Of a DNA stretch of 39,313 bases, positions 14,943-22,469 are shown piece by piece. The first letter of the stretch is position 1. Every line of letters begins with the position of its first letter. The notes under the pieces were generated by a model, which saw only the letters and a list, made by a program, of their open reading frames with translations, was not told where the DNA came from and ran no database searches. The DNA comes from an uncultured Bacilli bacterium (lineage in GTDB: Bacteria > Bacillota_I > Bacilli_A > RF39 > UBA660), in NCBI GenBank assembly GCA_910580135.1, contig CAJTXC010000002.1, positions 1 through 39,313 on the forward strand, in the 5' to 3' direction. A program made the position numbers and the translations under genes.

Positions 14943-15167
14943 TCATTTCTTTTTTATTATTATCTCTATATTATGTACCTTACATATTAACTTTATTAAA
15001 TCAGAATTATAAGTTCTTCTACCACTTTCATAATTTTGTATAGCTCTTTCACTTTTTCCAATAGATTTTCCAAATTCTCTTTGTGTGAGCTCAGTTGCTT
15101 GTCTTATAAATCTAATAATATCTTTTGGTTCATAATCATTAAATTTGACTATCATATTCTGTATCAT
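14943..15167 (-). CDS. XRE-family HTH regulator of the element
   Basis: About 74 residues from ATG 15167; ATG 15155 is also possible, and GGGTGAGGTG covers either start loosely. A short N-terminal strand is followed by an XRE helix-turn-helix: DIIRFIRQATELTQREFGKS, then IGKSERAIQNYESGRRTYNS with the typical NYESGRR recognition end, and a closing strand IEIIIKKK. It probably binds the region between itself and the divergent plus-strand gene, where a consensus promoter contains a TATACC / GGTGTA dyad. It would be the element's quiescence or copy-control repressor. It is cotranscribed with the 103-aa gene. Confidence 0.8.
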   Translation of the reverse strand: MIQNMIVKFNDYEPKDIIRFIRQATELTQREFGKSIGKSERAIQNYESGRRTYNSDLIKLICKVHNIEIIIKKK

Positions 15168-15195
15168 CACCTCACCCGCATAAAAGCTATATTCG

Positions 15196-15224
15196 TTGAC
15201 AGTATACCAGTTTGGGTGTATAAT
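15196..15224 (+). promoter_or_regulatory. Full-consensus promoter of the left cargo genes
   Basis: TTGACA (15196-15201), 17-nt spacer, TATAAT (15219-15224): both boxes match consensus. The spacer holds an imperfect dyad (TATACC / GGTGTA) that could be the XRE operator. Confidence 0.8.
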
Positions 15225-15282
15225 TAGTTCATAAACCACCCATAGAGGTATAGTATTTTATATAGTTTAAGGAGTTGATAAT

Positions 15283-15915
15283 GTGAATAAAAGTTTTGAT
15301 ATTAATTTAGTTATGAATAAGTTAAGGGAAAAAAAGAAGATTTTTCGTGATGAGAATGATTTTAGACAAGAATTAGATGATACTATACGAGATATGTATG
15401 ATAATTCTAGAGTTAAAATAGAATATCCAGCACCTTTTAATTCTAAAAAAGGTATTGATATTGTAGTTAAAATTAATGATGATTACTACCCAATTGAACT
15501 AAAATACAAAAGAAAACACTTTAAAGGTATTGCTGATAATGTGGAATATGATTTACCTTATGACAGTGCTCAAACTGAAAATAGTTATCGTATTGTAGAA
15601 GACATTGAAAGAATAGAGAAATTTAAAGATAATGAACCTAAGTTTAAGAAAGGGTATACTCTATTTTTAACTAATGATTTATCTTATCTAAATGAACCTA
15701 GAGAAAACTCACAATATAAAGATTTTTCTGTTCATCAAGGAAATATTTTAAATGGTACTTTAACTTGGGCTGAAGGAAGTTCTAAACTAGAAGATAAAAA
15801 ATTTAATAGTCCTATTATATTAAAAGGTACTTATACTATGAATTGGAAAGAATACAGTAATCTAGATAGTGAAAATGGGAAATTTATGTATTTGATTAAT
15901 GAAATAAATAGATAA
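15283..15915 (+). CDS. PD-(D/E)XK-like nuclease-fold protein
   Basis: 210 residues from GTG 15283, 8 nt after AAGGAG. The N-terminal helices (residues 1-40) lead into a restriction-endonuclease-like core: VKIEYPAP (E47), KKGIDIVVKI (D59) and YYPIELKYKRKH (E72-L-K74). The D...E-x-K spacing and hydrophobic strands match PD-(D/E)XK enzymes, which cut DNA with Mg. No methyltransferase or DNA-recognition domain is next to it, so it is not a classical restriction system. It could process element DNA or act in defence or competition. It is the first gene after a full-consensus promoter, divergent from the XRE repressor. The fold call is by motif only; activity is not shown. Confidence 0.55.
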   Translation: MNKSFDINLVMNKLREKKKIFRDENDFRQELDDTIRDMYDNSRVKIEYPAPFNSKKGIDIVVKINDDYYPIELKYKRKHFKGIADNVEYDLPYDSAQTENSYRIVEDIERIEKFKDNEPKFKKGYTLFLTNDLSYLNEPRENSQYKDFSVHQGNILNGTLTWAEGSSKLEDKKFNSPIILKGTYTMNWKEYSNLDSENGKFMYLINEINR

Positions 15916-15975
15916 TAATATTCATTTAGAATATTTATTATAAATAAAATTTTTAAAATGGAAAGAAGGGAAAAA

Positions 15976-17199
15976 ATGAAAAAAATTTTATTAACATTGT
16001 TAGTAGTGTTTAGTTTTATGTTTATAACTACTAATGTTGTTAATGCAGAAGAAGTAACAGGAGAACAGACAGAACAACAAACATTAAAAGTGCTTGATAG
16101 TAGTGCACTTGATGTAATTGATAGTACATATAATATTGATAAGAAAGAAAGTGAATTGGATTTAAGTAACTATGATTCTATTATTAAAATACAAGAATCA
16201 ATAAAGAATGATTATATTAATAAGATAAAAGAAGCAGGATATGATACTTCTAAAATAAATAATGGTATACAATTTAATGTTCAATTTGCCTTTTTAGATG
16301 AAAATGGTGATTTTCCAGATATTCATAAAATTAATGTTGAATTGAGTGAAAATTTAAATTCTATTGGAAAAAAGGTAATTAATGTAAGTTATTCTAGTAC
16401 ATCCGCTTATAATCAAACAGATTTAAACTATGTTAATAATAAAGTAAGCAGTATTAAATTACAAAAATTTGAAAACATGGATACAATATGGCATGTATTC
16501 GATTTTGGGGAGTCTGCATGGTTTGAGAAAACAAACGAATATATTAATAATTATAATTATTCATCATTAGTTAATGATAAAACAATTACCGTTAAAGCTA
16601 TGAGTGGTGGTTGGGGTACAACTCCAGAAACTACTATGTGGGGTCCTACAGTAAAATTATACTTCTTTAAAAATGATGTTTTATATGCTACTAAGGACAT
16701 AAATTTTAGATTTATTTTTGGTACTATGCTAGATAATGGAACTCCCGTTGTTATGGCTAAGCAAGATGATAATACAGAAATTTATAAAGAAATGGCGAAA
16801 GAATTAGAAAAGCTAGGATTAGATAATGTTATTGGTTGTTACGAATTAGAAGCATACGGAGATACTTATAATAACATGTCTATATCATTTAGTATTGATA
16901 GTAAATATAATGGTAGAGGTGTAAAAATACTTCATAGAAAAAGTGATGGAACGTTTGAAACATTTGATACTAAAGTAGTTAATGGAAAAGCTACTATAAC
17001 AGTAAGTGAGTTTTCTCCATTTATAATAGCATTAACTGATGATGATCCTATTACTGCAACTAAGTTATCAAACAATGCTCAAACTTCATCAATGGATATA
17101 GCAAAATATGTAGTATTAGCTTTAGGCTCTTTAATAGGAATTACATATATACTAATTAATAAAAAGAAAATAAAGAAAGTAAAGAAAGTAGCAGCTTAG
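15976..17199 (+). CDS. Secreted, C-terminally anchored surface protein (likely sortase substrate)
   Basis: 407 residues from ATG 15976 (GAAGGG 5-6 nt upstream; the in-frame ATG 15958 overlaps that site). The signal peptide, residues 1-25, ends in VNA. The ectodomain is acidic and Asn/Tyr-rich, with a fold ending in the ITVSEFSPFIIAL segment seen near the end of many Bacillota wall proteins. The C-terminus has the sorting-signal order: a polar motif (LSNNAQTSS), a hydrophobic helix (MDIAKYVVLALGSLIGITYI) and a basic tail (NKKKIKKVKKV). There is no LPxTG; NAQTS is close to the NPQTN class used by class B sortases. The sortase gene starts 20 nt downstream, so this is its likely substrate. Ligand or target unknown; adhesion or surface exclusion is possible. 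Confidence 0.75.
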   Translation: MKKILLTLLVVFSFMFITTNVVNAEEVTGEQTEQQTLKVLDSSALDVIDSTYNIDKKESELDLSNYDSIIKIQESIKNDYINKIKEAGYDTSKINNGIQFNVQFAFLDENGDFPDIHKINVELSENLNSIGKKVINVSYSSTSAYNQTDLNYVNNKVSSIKLQKFENMDTIWHVFDFGESAWFEKTNEYINNYNYSSLVNDKTITVKAMSGGWGTTPETTMWGPTVKLYFFKNDVLYATKDINFRFIFGTMLDNGTPVVMAKQDDNTEIYKEMAKELEKLGLDNVIGCYELEAYGDTYNNMSISFSIDSKYNGRGVKILHRKSDGTFETFDTKVVNGKATITVSEFSPFIIALTDDDPITATKLSNNAQTSSMDIAKYVVLALGSLIGITYILINKKKIKKVKKVAA

Positions 17200-17213
17200 T
17201 TGCTATTTCTTTC
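17181..17213 (+). promoter_or_regulatory. Hairpin between surface-protein and sortase genes
   Basis: AAAGAAAGTAGCA (17181-17193) pairs imperfectly with TGCTATTTCTTT (17201-17212) across the stop codon. It could be a partial terminator that lowers sortase expression, since the sortase ATG at 17219 also lacks a ribosome site. Confidence 0.4.
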
Positions 17214-17218
17214 TATTT

Positions 17219-17974
17219 ATGAAGAAAAAATTGAAAATAAAAACTGATAATATTGTGTTAATTATATTAGTTTTAGTGTTCCTATTTGCTATTGCTAAAA
17301 TTACACTATTTGTAGTAGATTTAAATAATAATAAACAAGATAATAAAAAATTAATTGATGAAGTAATTGATAAAAAAATAGATAAAAAAGAAGAAAAAGA
17401 TGATAAGAAAAATTTAGATTTTGATAAGTTATTATCTATTAATAGTGATACTGTTGGTTGGATTAAATTTAATAATGACAAAATAAATAACCCTATTGTA
17501 CATACCAGTGATAATTCATATTATTTAACTCACTCTTTTTATAAGAAAAAGAACCAGGCAGGAGCAATATTTATGGATTATAGAAATAACTCTTTTGATG
17601 ATAAAAATGTAATATTATTCGGACATAATATGAGTGATGACACTATGTTTGGAAGTTTAAAAGATGTATTTAAAGATGACTTTTTTAAGGAGAAAGAAAA
17701 TAATTATATAAAAGTGTATAATAAAGATAATGAGCTTCTAACCTATCAAATTTTTAGTTACTATATAATTGAAAAAGAAGAATATTATATAACTACAACT
17801 TTTAGTAATGATGATGAGTTTAGCAAGTTTATTAATACAATTAGAAAAAGAAGTAAGAAGAATTTTGATGTTAATGTGGATGTAAATGATAATATACTTA
17901 CTCTATCTTCTTGTGAGGGATTTGGCGGAACGACTAAGAGAAAAGTTATACATTTAGTAAGAGTGAATAATTAA
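17219..17974 (+). CDS. Class B sortase
   Basis: 251 residues: a short cytosolic start, one membrane helix (about 11-33), a Lys/Asp-rich linker (36-66) and a sortase barrel. The catalytic residues are visible: His136 in LFGHNM, Cys232 in TLSSCEG and Arg241 in TKRKVIHLVRV. NSDTVGWIKFNNDKINNPIV and the helix-rich insert before the cysteine mark class B. The enzyme cleaves a C-terminal sorting motif and links the protein to peptidoglycan or to other proteins. The only nearby candidate substrate is the gene directly upstream. There is no Shine-Dalgarno before ATG 17219, so translation may be coupled or weak. A sortase carried by the mobile element itself is notable. Confidence 0.92.
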   Translation: MKKKLKIKTDNIVLIILVLVFLFAIAKITLFVVDLNNNKQDNKKLIDEVIDKKIDKKEEKDDKKNLDFDKLLSINSDTVGWIKFNNDKINNPIVHTSDNSYYLTHSFYKKKNQAGAIFMDYRNNSFDDKNVILFGHNMSDDTMFGSLKDVFKDDFFKEKENNYIKVYNKDNELLTYQIFSYYIIEKEEYYITTTFSNDDEFSKFINTIRKRSKKNFDVNVDVNDNILTLSSCEGFGGTTKRKVIHLVRVNN

Positions 17975-18042
17975 GCTGATAATATGTATCACATCGGTTA
18001 GTTTTATCTGTTTTGTAATTATAATAATATTGGAGGTGTGTT

Positions 18043-18441
18043 ATGAATAATGAAGTTCTTAACGATAATTATGTATCTAAAATAAGTCATATTGTTGGTA
18101 AAGTTCATAATGTTTCTTTTGAAGTATTCTTTGATGATATTAAGATTTTTGAATTAGAAAACTCTATGATCGTGCTTATGAGTATGAGAGATGGTACAGG
18201 AAATATGAGTGCAGTATTATTAGGAGCAAAAGACTTGGAAACTAAAAATACTATTAAAAATATTAATTTAAATGATAAGTATTTAATTACTGGTAATATC
18301 CCTTTTGATTTAGATTATGTATATGAGGGATTAAGGGAAAGAATTAAAGATGATAAGAAAATAAAAAAAGAAATGTTAAAGAATAAAGTGTTATTTGTTA
18401 AAGCAATACAGAAGATAGAACATAAAAGAAACGGGGTGTAA
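18043..18441 (+). CDS. OB-fold (tRNA_anti / PolC-OB-like) protein
   Basis: 132 residues. The pattern IVGKVHNVSFEVF, then ENSMIVLMSMRDGTGNMSAV and KYLITGNIPFD is that of an OB fold as found in PolC/DnaE and related nucleic-acid-binding modules, followed by a Lys-rich helix (RIKDDKKIKKEMLKNK). GGAGGTG precedes ATG 18043. It is probably cotranscribed with the next gene (5-nt gap) and may bind single-stranded DNA or RNA during element replication. No catalytic domain is attached. Confidence 0.6.
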   Translation: MNNEVLNDNYVSKISHIVGKVHNVSFEVFFDDIKIFELENSMIVLMSMRDGTGNMSAVLLGAKDLETKNTIKNINLNDKYLITGNIPFDLDYVYEGLRERIKDDKKIKKEMLKNKVLFVKAIQKIEHKRNGV

Positions 18442-18446
18442 TAATA

Positions 18447-19115
18447 ATGGATATTGGTGGAGATGAGTTATTTGGTATTGATATTGTAGAAGTATATGAT
18501 TACAGTCTAGATAAAGCTTATAACTTGATTAAAGATAATACAGATTATTTAGATAATATTTCGATTGATGAAGTAAAAGAAATAAAATTTTCTTCTTATA
18601 AAGACATTATTATTTTATTAAGAAATGGTATTTTATTAGTTAATGGGAAAGTAAAACTAGAAAATATAAAGACAATTTGGGCTCTAAGTGGTGTATCTAT
18701 TTTTGCTTTTAGTAATGATAATATTATTACTTGTTTAGTTGGAAAATCTGAAGCTACCAAATTTATTAATAATAATAACTATCAGTATAAAAAAATAATT
18801 ATTACTACTCTTACAATGGTTGCATTGACACACGAGAGGGATATTAAAGTATTTAAAACATTAGTTGATGATGTAATTGACTATAATAGATACTTTGATA
18901 TTGATGATATTGGTTATGTAGAAGAAAATGAAGATGTAGTAGTAATTAAAAATGATAAAGTTTATTCTTTATTTGTTAAATATGATTATTCTAATGATTT
19001 CCCTAGTGTTATGGTTGAGGGAGAGATAGAAGTAAATAAAAAAGTTTATGTAACAGATTCCAATTATATGAACTATACAGAGAATATAATTATGTTAACT
19101 GATAGTAATACCTAA
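18447..19115 (+). CDS. Uncharacterised 222-aa element protein
   Basis: I do not recognise the family. There is no signal peptide or membrane helix. The first 60 residues are acidic and helical; the middle has repeated short strands (DIIILLRNGILLVNGKV, TIWALSGVSIFAFSND, IITCLVGKSEATKF), then a helix with TLTMVALTHERDIKVFK, and the end returns to strands. This could be a small beta-rich scaffold. GGGGTG lies 7-9 nt before ATG 18447, and a perfect terminator hairpin overlaps the stop, so it ends the left transcription unit of the element. Confidence 0.65.
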   Translation: MDIGGDELFGIDIVEVYDYSLDKAYNLIKDNTDYLDNISIDEVKEIKFSSYKDIIILLRNGILLVNGKVKLENIKTIWALSGVSIFAFSNDNIITCLVGKSEATKFINNNNYQYKKIIITTLTMVALTHERDIKVFKTLVDDVIDYNRYFDIDDIGYVEENEDVVVIKNDKVYSLFVKYDYSNDFPSVMVEGEIEVNKKVYVTDSNYMNYTENIIMLTDSNT

Positions 19116-19140
19116 AAAAAGAACAAAATGTTCTTTTTTC
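19115..19140 (+). terminator. Terminator of the left cargo unit
   Basis: Perfect 10-bp inverted repeat (19115-19124 with 19130-19139) ending in T6. Confidence 0.8.
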
Positions 19141-19203
19141 TTTATGAGGCGGGATTTTCTAATAAATTGATATTAAAATAATACTATAAAGGAGTGATAA
19201 AAT

Positions 19204-19515
19204 TTGTTAAATCAAACAGTTTTAGTTGGAAGATTAGTAGATATAACTAAAATTAAAAAACTAAAAGATAAAGGTAAAATCTCAATTGTAACCTTAGCAG
19301 TTCCAAGGAACTTTAAAAATTCAGATGGAGAATATGATACAGATTTTATAGATTGTATATTGTATGATGGTATTGCTGAAAACACATGCGAGAATTGTCA
19401 CAAAGGAGATATTCTTGGAATAAAAGGAAGAGTTCAAACTACTAATGATAAAAATATTAAGAATACCGAAATTGTTGCAGAGAAAGTAACATTCTTAACA
19501 AGTTCAAATAAATAA
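19204..19515 (+). CDS. ssb: Single-stranded DNA-binding protein (SSB-like)
   Basis: 103 residues starting at TTG 19204, with GGAGTG 9-10 nt upstream. It has the SSB/PriB OB-fold pattern: LNQTVLVGRLVDITK, ISIVTLAVPRNF, YDTDFIDCILYDGIAE and KGDILGIKGRVQTT. It is shorter than usual SSB (about 150-170 residues) and lacks the acidic C-terminal tip that recruits repair partners, as is common for plasmid and phage SSBs. A CENCHKGD segment puts two cysteines and a histidine in the helix before strand 4, which I have not seen as a standard SSB feature. It protects single strands during element replication, in line with the primase-helicase downstream. Confidence 0.85.
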   Translation: MLNQTVLVGRLVDITKIKKLKDKGKISIVTLAVPRNFKNSDGEYDTDFIDCILYDGIAENTCENCHKGDILGIKGRVQTTNDKNIKNTEIVAEKVTFLTSSNK

Positions 19516-19542
19516 AAGGAAAAACGTAATACTTTAGGTTTT

Positions 19543-19950
19543 ATGGTAATAACAGATAGTGAAATATATATTTTAAAAAATGAAACAAAAGAAAACATTA
19601 CTTCATATTTCTACAATATTATAAATTGTATACATCAAAATGATAGAATTTTATATTTTACCCTTTCTTATTCAAAAGAGGAATTATTAAGTAAGTATAA
19701 AAATTTTAATAAAAAGAATATTAACATTATTTATACCTCTACCCTTTCAATAGATGATATAGAACAATATATTGAAAAATATAGGCCAAATTATATTTTT
19801 GTAGATTACTTTACCTTAACAAAAAATAAAAGACATATGTATATTAACGGTAACAAAATTAAATATGTAAATGATAAAGTAAAAATTTATGAAATTAAAT
19901 ACTCTATTAAAATTTTTATAATTGTAAACTGGATAGATTATAAGGGATAA
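19543..19950 (+). CDS. DnaB-like RecA-fold protein lacking a P-loop
   Basis: 135 residues. RILYFTLSYSKEELLSKY aligns with the DnaB helicase segment after the P-loop (VLFFSLEMS-x-EQL), and SIDDIEQYIEKYRPNYIFVDYFTL aligns with the Walker B region (x-IDYLQL). The place where GRPGMGKT should stand reads ILKNETKENITS, without Gly-Lys-Thr, and the C-terminal third of DnaB is missing. It is therefore either a decayed helicase or a repurposed domain that binds the replicative helicase. It starts 28 nt after ssb (ATG 19543, weak ribosome site) and ends in a convergent terminator. Confidence 0.5.
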   Translation: MVITDSEIYILKNETKENITSYFYNIINCIHQNDRILYFTLSYSKEELLSKYKNFNKKNINIIYTSTLSIDDIEQYIEKYRPNYIFVDYFTLTKNKRHMYINGNKIKYVNDKVKIYEIKYSIKIFIIVNWIDYKG

Positions 19951-19982
19951 AGTGAAAATTTTTTTCCATTTTTCCCTTATAA
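19938..19982. terminator. Convergent terminator
   Basis: Perfect 10-bp arms TTATAAGGGA (19938-19947) and TCCCTTATAA (19973-19982) between two converging genes, with further pairing of A and T runs inside. Confidence 0.6.
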
Positions 19983-19991
19983 TTTTTTAAA

Positions 19992-21563
19992 TTAATCTTT
20001 ATTAAGATTTTTTCCCCTTTTTCTTTCTTCTCTTTTATTCTCTCTTTTACGTTTTCTTACTCTTATCTTCTCACAGTCTTCAGAACAACAAATTTCTTTA
20101 TTTTTTTTATCAAATATTTTTTTACAGATAGGACATCTACCAATTGAACCATTATGTTTTATTTTAAATTCGTTTATTTTATCAGGAATTAACCTATTCA
20201 TAGCAATACATAGATTATTAAAATATTCTACATACATACCATCATCTACACTATCGTGATTAAAGTAATTTTTTTTATCATCTTCGGAAAAAGAATCCTT
20301 CATTTCGGAAATAGTCATACAATTAAATCCGAAAATTTTTGAACAATAAATATTATTATAATAATTTAATGTTTCTTTTATATTAGCAATTTGAGTATTA
20401 TTAATTCGTTTGGATCTAGATTTCCGATTATTTTCTTTAGGGATAAAATTAAATATAGATAATATTCTCTCATCTGCTACTTCACGTTCAGTACATAACG
20501 TATAATACATATAATTATAGACACTATTTACAATTAAATTATTACAAGGTATGATGAATTCATCATTTTCTAACTTAAACATTCTTCTAGTCGCTTCTAA
20601 ATATTCTTTCTCTAACTTCTTAGAAATATAATAAGGGAAACCATATTTTTTTAACCATGACTTGATTATAGAGTGAACTTTCTTTTTTTGATAATAACTA
20701 AATTTAATAATTATTGGAGCTTGTTTTCTATCCTCATAAAAATCTACATTTGATATTTTTGAAAGACTTCTAGAACCATTAGAAAGATTTTTTTTTAAAT
20801 CATCTTTAAAACTACTTTCATCAAGTTTTTCAACTAAGGTATTTTTCATTAATTCTAGTTTTTCAATATTGTGGATAAGAACTTCATTTGCCTTAGTAAT
20901 AATTTCTTTTTCTTCGAAAATATTATATGCAACCATATAATTGCTTAATTTATTATTTATTAAAGATAAAATAGATTCTAATTCTAATAAGTCAGAATAG
21001 ATATTATAATTCTTATATGATTTATTTTCAACTATAATTTCTTCTGGTGTATCACTTAGCGCTAATAAATTACCAAGACAATCTTGTGCTAAATCTATTA
21101 CTTCACTAATTTTTTCTTTATTTAACACTTTATTACTAAGATATAAAGAAGTAAATTTACTTATAAATTTATTAATATTTACTGTCATATCATATTCTGC
21201 ATCTGTTAATTGCTCAACTATAGGAAAATAATACATCTCAGAATATCGACTGGTTAAATCTGATATATCGGTTATTTCATATCTACTTATTACTTTTATT
21301 TTATTTTTTGAGGTTGCCAGTTCAAATAATTTTTTTCCTAAATTTAAGTACGCTTGAAAAAAAGCATCACATTTAATTTTATTTTCATCTCGTTCTTTCC
21401 TATTTATCCCTTTTATATAAGAATACTCCGTTGTATAAACTCCTTTTATGTTGTTTTCATTTAAAACTTCACTAATTGCAACCATATCTTCATCTTTAGA
21501 ATCAATAATCTCATATCTTTCAAACATAGGTAAATTATCAATAAATATAAAAGAATTTTTCAT
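19992..21563 (-). CDS. 523-aa element protein with C-terminal FCS-like zinc finger (DUF6076-like)
   Basis: A mostly helical protein of 523 residues without membrane segments. The last 60 residues hold a zinc finger, RCPICKKIFDKKNKEICCSE followed by DCEKIRVRKRKRENKR: C-x2-C, then C-C-x3-C, then a strongly basic tail, so it probably binds nucleic acid. This layout is like DUF6076-type proteins of clostridial mobile elements; the match is from memory and uncertain. It is the only long minus-strand gene in the middle of the element and is divergent from the replication genes. GAGGTGAT lies before ATG 21563. A possible promoter is GCGACA, 17 nt, TATATT near 21609-21637. A regulator or replication accessory role is possible. 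Confidence 0.65.
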   Translation of the reverse strand: MKNSFIFIDNLPMFERYEIIDSKDEDMVAISEVLNENNIKGVYTTEYSYIKGINRKERDENKIKCDAFFQAYLNLGKKLFELATSKNKIKVISRYEITDISDLTSRYSEMYYFPIVEQLTDAEYDMTVNINKFISKFTSLYLSNKVLNKEKISEVIDLAQDCLGNLLALSDTPEEIIVENKSYKNYNIYSDLLELESILSLINNKLSNYMVAYNIFEEKEIITKANEVLIHNIEKLELMKNTLVEKLDESSFKDDLKKNLSNGSRSLSKISNVDFYEDRKQAPIIIKFSYYQKKKVHSIIKSWLKKYGFPYYISKKLEKEYLEATRRMFKLENDEFIIPCNNLIVNSVYNYMYYTLCTEREVADERILSIFNFIPKENNRKSRSKRINNTQIANIKETLNYYNNIYCSKIFGFNCMTISEMKDSFSEDDKKNYFNHDSVDDGMYVEYFNNLCIAMNRLIPDKINEFKIKHNGSIGRCPICKKIFDKKNKEICCSEDCEKIRVRKRKRENKREERKRGKNLNKD

Positions 21564-21691
21564 ATAATATCACCTCAAAAAATTTTTTCAATTTTGGAAT
21601 CACATATAATATAAGGGGTTTCTCCTGATTTGTCGCCATTTTGTACAGTTCTATAAAATAGAATCTGTATATTTTTTTTGGTTAAATATTC

Positions 21692-21705
21692 TTATCAGCT
21701 GATAA
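21692..21705. promoter_or_regulatory. 14-bp palindrome in the divergent control region
   Basis: TTATCAGCTGATAA, a perfect palindrome between the divergent zinc-finger and replication genes. A second short palindrome, TAGAGCTCTA, lies at about 21767-21776. Both are candidate operators; no protein can be assigned. Confidence 0.45.
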
Positions 21706-21802
21706 AAAAGCAGAAAAAATAACATCCATATTATATCACTTATTCTGCCTAAAAACTAGAGTTTCTAGAGCTCTAAAAACAATGAAAAAAAGGAGGAATA
21801 TT

Positions 21803-21952
21803 ATGACAAACGTATTGCTCACCAATGAACAAGCTAAAACATTAGCTCACTTTATATATGGTTATTTAAATGACTATATAAAAGATAATGATGAAGCATT
21901 TCAGAGTTTCATTTTTAACATAACAAAGAAAGGAATGATGAATAATGTTTGA
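21803..21952 (+). CDS. 49-aa small protein at the start of the replication operon
   Basis: ATG 21803 lies 6 nt after AGGAGG, the best ribosome site in the element. The product is 49 residues (MTNVLLTNEQAKTLAHFIYG onward), helical and acidic, with no cysteines or membrane helix. Its stop overlaps the ATG of the next gene by 8 nt, so the two are translationally coupled. It opens the replication operon. Small acidic proteins in this position can be Xis-like, anti-repressor or replication-control proteins; nothing here chooses among these. Confidence 0.7.
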   Translation: MTNVLLTNEQAKTLAHFIYGYLNDYIKDNDEAFQSFIFNITKKGMMNNV

Positions 21953-22373
21953 AAATGAAGTAAAGAAGTTTAACACTTTTCAAGAGTATCTTGATGAGGT
22001 GAAAAAAAAGAGAAGTAACTCTTTAGAAAATGGTGTACCATATAAAGGTACTTTAAAAGAAATAAAGGCTAACACCACATACACTATGCAAATACCTAGT
22101 CTAGATTTTATATATGAAATTAATGGGATAGAAGCTGTTGATACATATGTATTTGATATAGATAACCCTAAGTATATAGAATTTACTATAAATAGATTAA
22201 CTGATACTTTGGGTCTTTATGGAGAAATATTTGAAAAGTTTACCGACACTGAAACAGTAGCTGAAACTTATCAACATTTAATAGGTACAGAGGCTATTAT
22301 AAAGCAGCATTTGTATAAAGGGCACTTAAAGTATGAAATTTTAGGCACTGCAAAAACGGGGCTAAATATATAA
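21945..22373 (+). CDS. 142-aa element protein, unrecognised
   Basis: 142 residues, overlapping the 49-aa gene by 8 nt; the ribosome site AAAGGA lies inside that gene. The N-terminus is helical and basic (FNTFQEYLDEVKKKRSNS), followed by strands (KGTLKEIKANTTYTMQIPSL, DTYVFDIDNPKYIEFTI) and a closing IGTEAIIKQHLYKGHLKYEI. The beta-rich core with a Gly-x-Leu-Lys-x-Ile start could be an OB-like single-strand binding protein, by position a companion of the primase-helicase, but I do not recognise the family. Confidence 0.6.
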   Translation: MFENEVKKFNTFQEYLDEVKKKRSNSLENGVPYKGTLKEIKANTTYTMQIPSLDFIYEINGIEAVDTYVFDIDNPKYIEFTINRLTDTLGLYGEIFEKFTDTETVAETYQHLIGTEAIIKQHLYKGHLKYEILGTAKTGLNI

Positions 22374-22376
22374 AAC

Positions 22377-22443
22377 ATAGGTAAAGGGAGAAAGGGAAGA
22401 TTTGTTAATATTTACAGAATTTTCTCTTCTTCTCTATATACCT
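22377..22443 (+). promoter_or_regulatory. Long imperfect hairpin leader of the primase-helicase gene
   Basis: A purine-rich left arm (22381-22400) faces a pyrimidine-rich right arm (22420-22436) with many G.U pairs, closed by AGGTA / TACCT at the ends. It lies in the 96-nt gap just before the gene and could act in RNA stability or antisense control. Confidence 0.35.
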
Positions 22444-22469
22444 GAAATTAATGAGAGGAGAATTAATAT

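Noticed and set aside
15199..15212. Shared AGTATACCA between the TetR operator and the element's XRE promoter as a common regulon
   Set aside because: A 9-base match without a second half-site, in host and element DNA of different origin, is best taken as chance.
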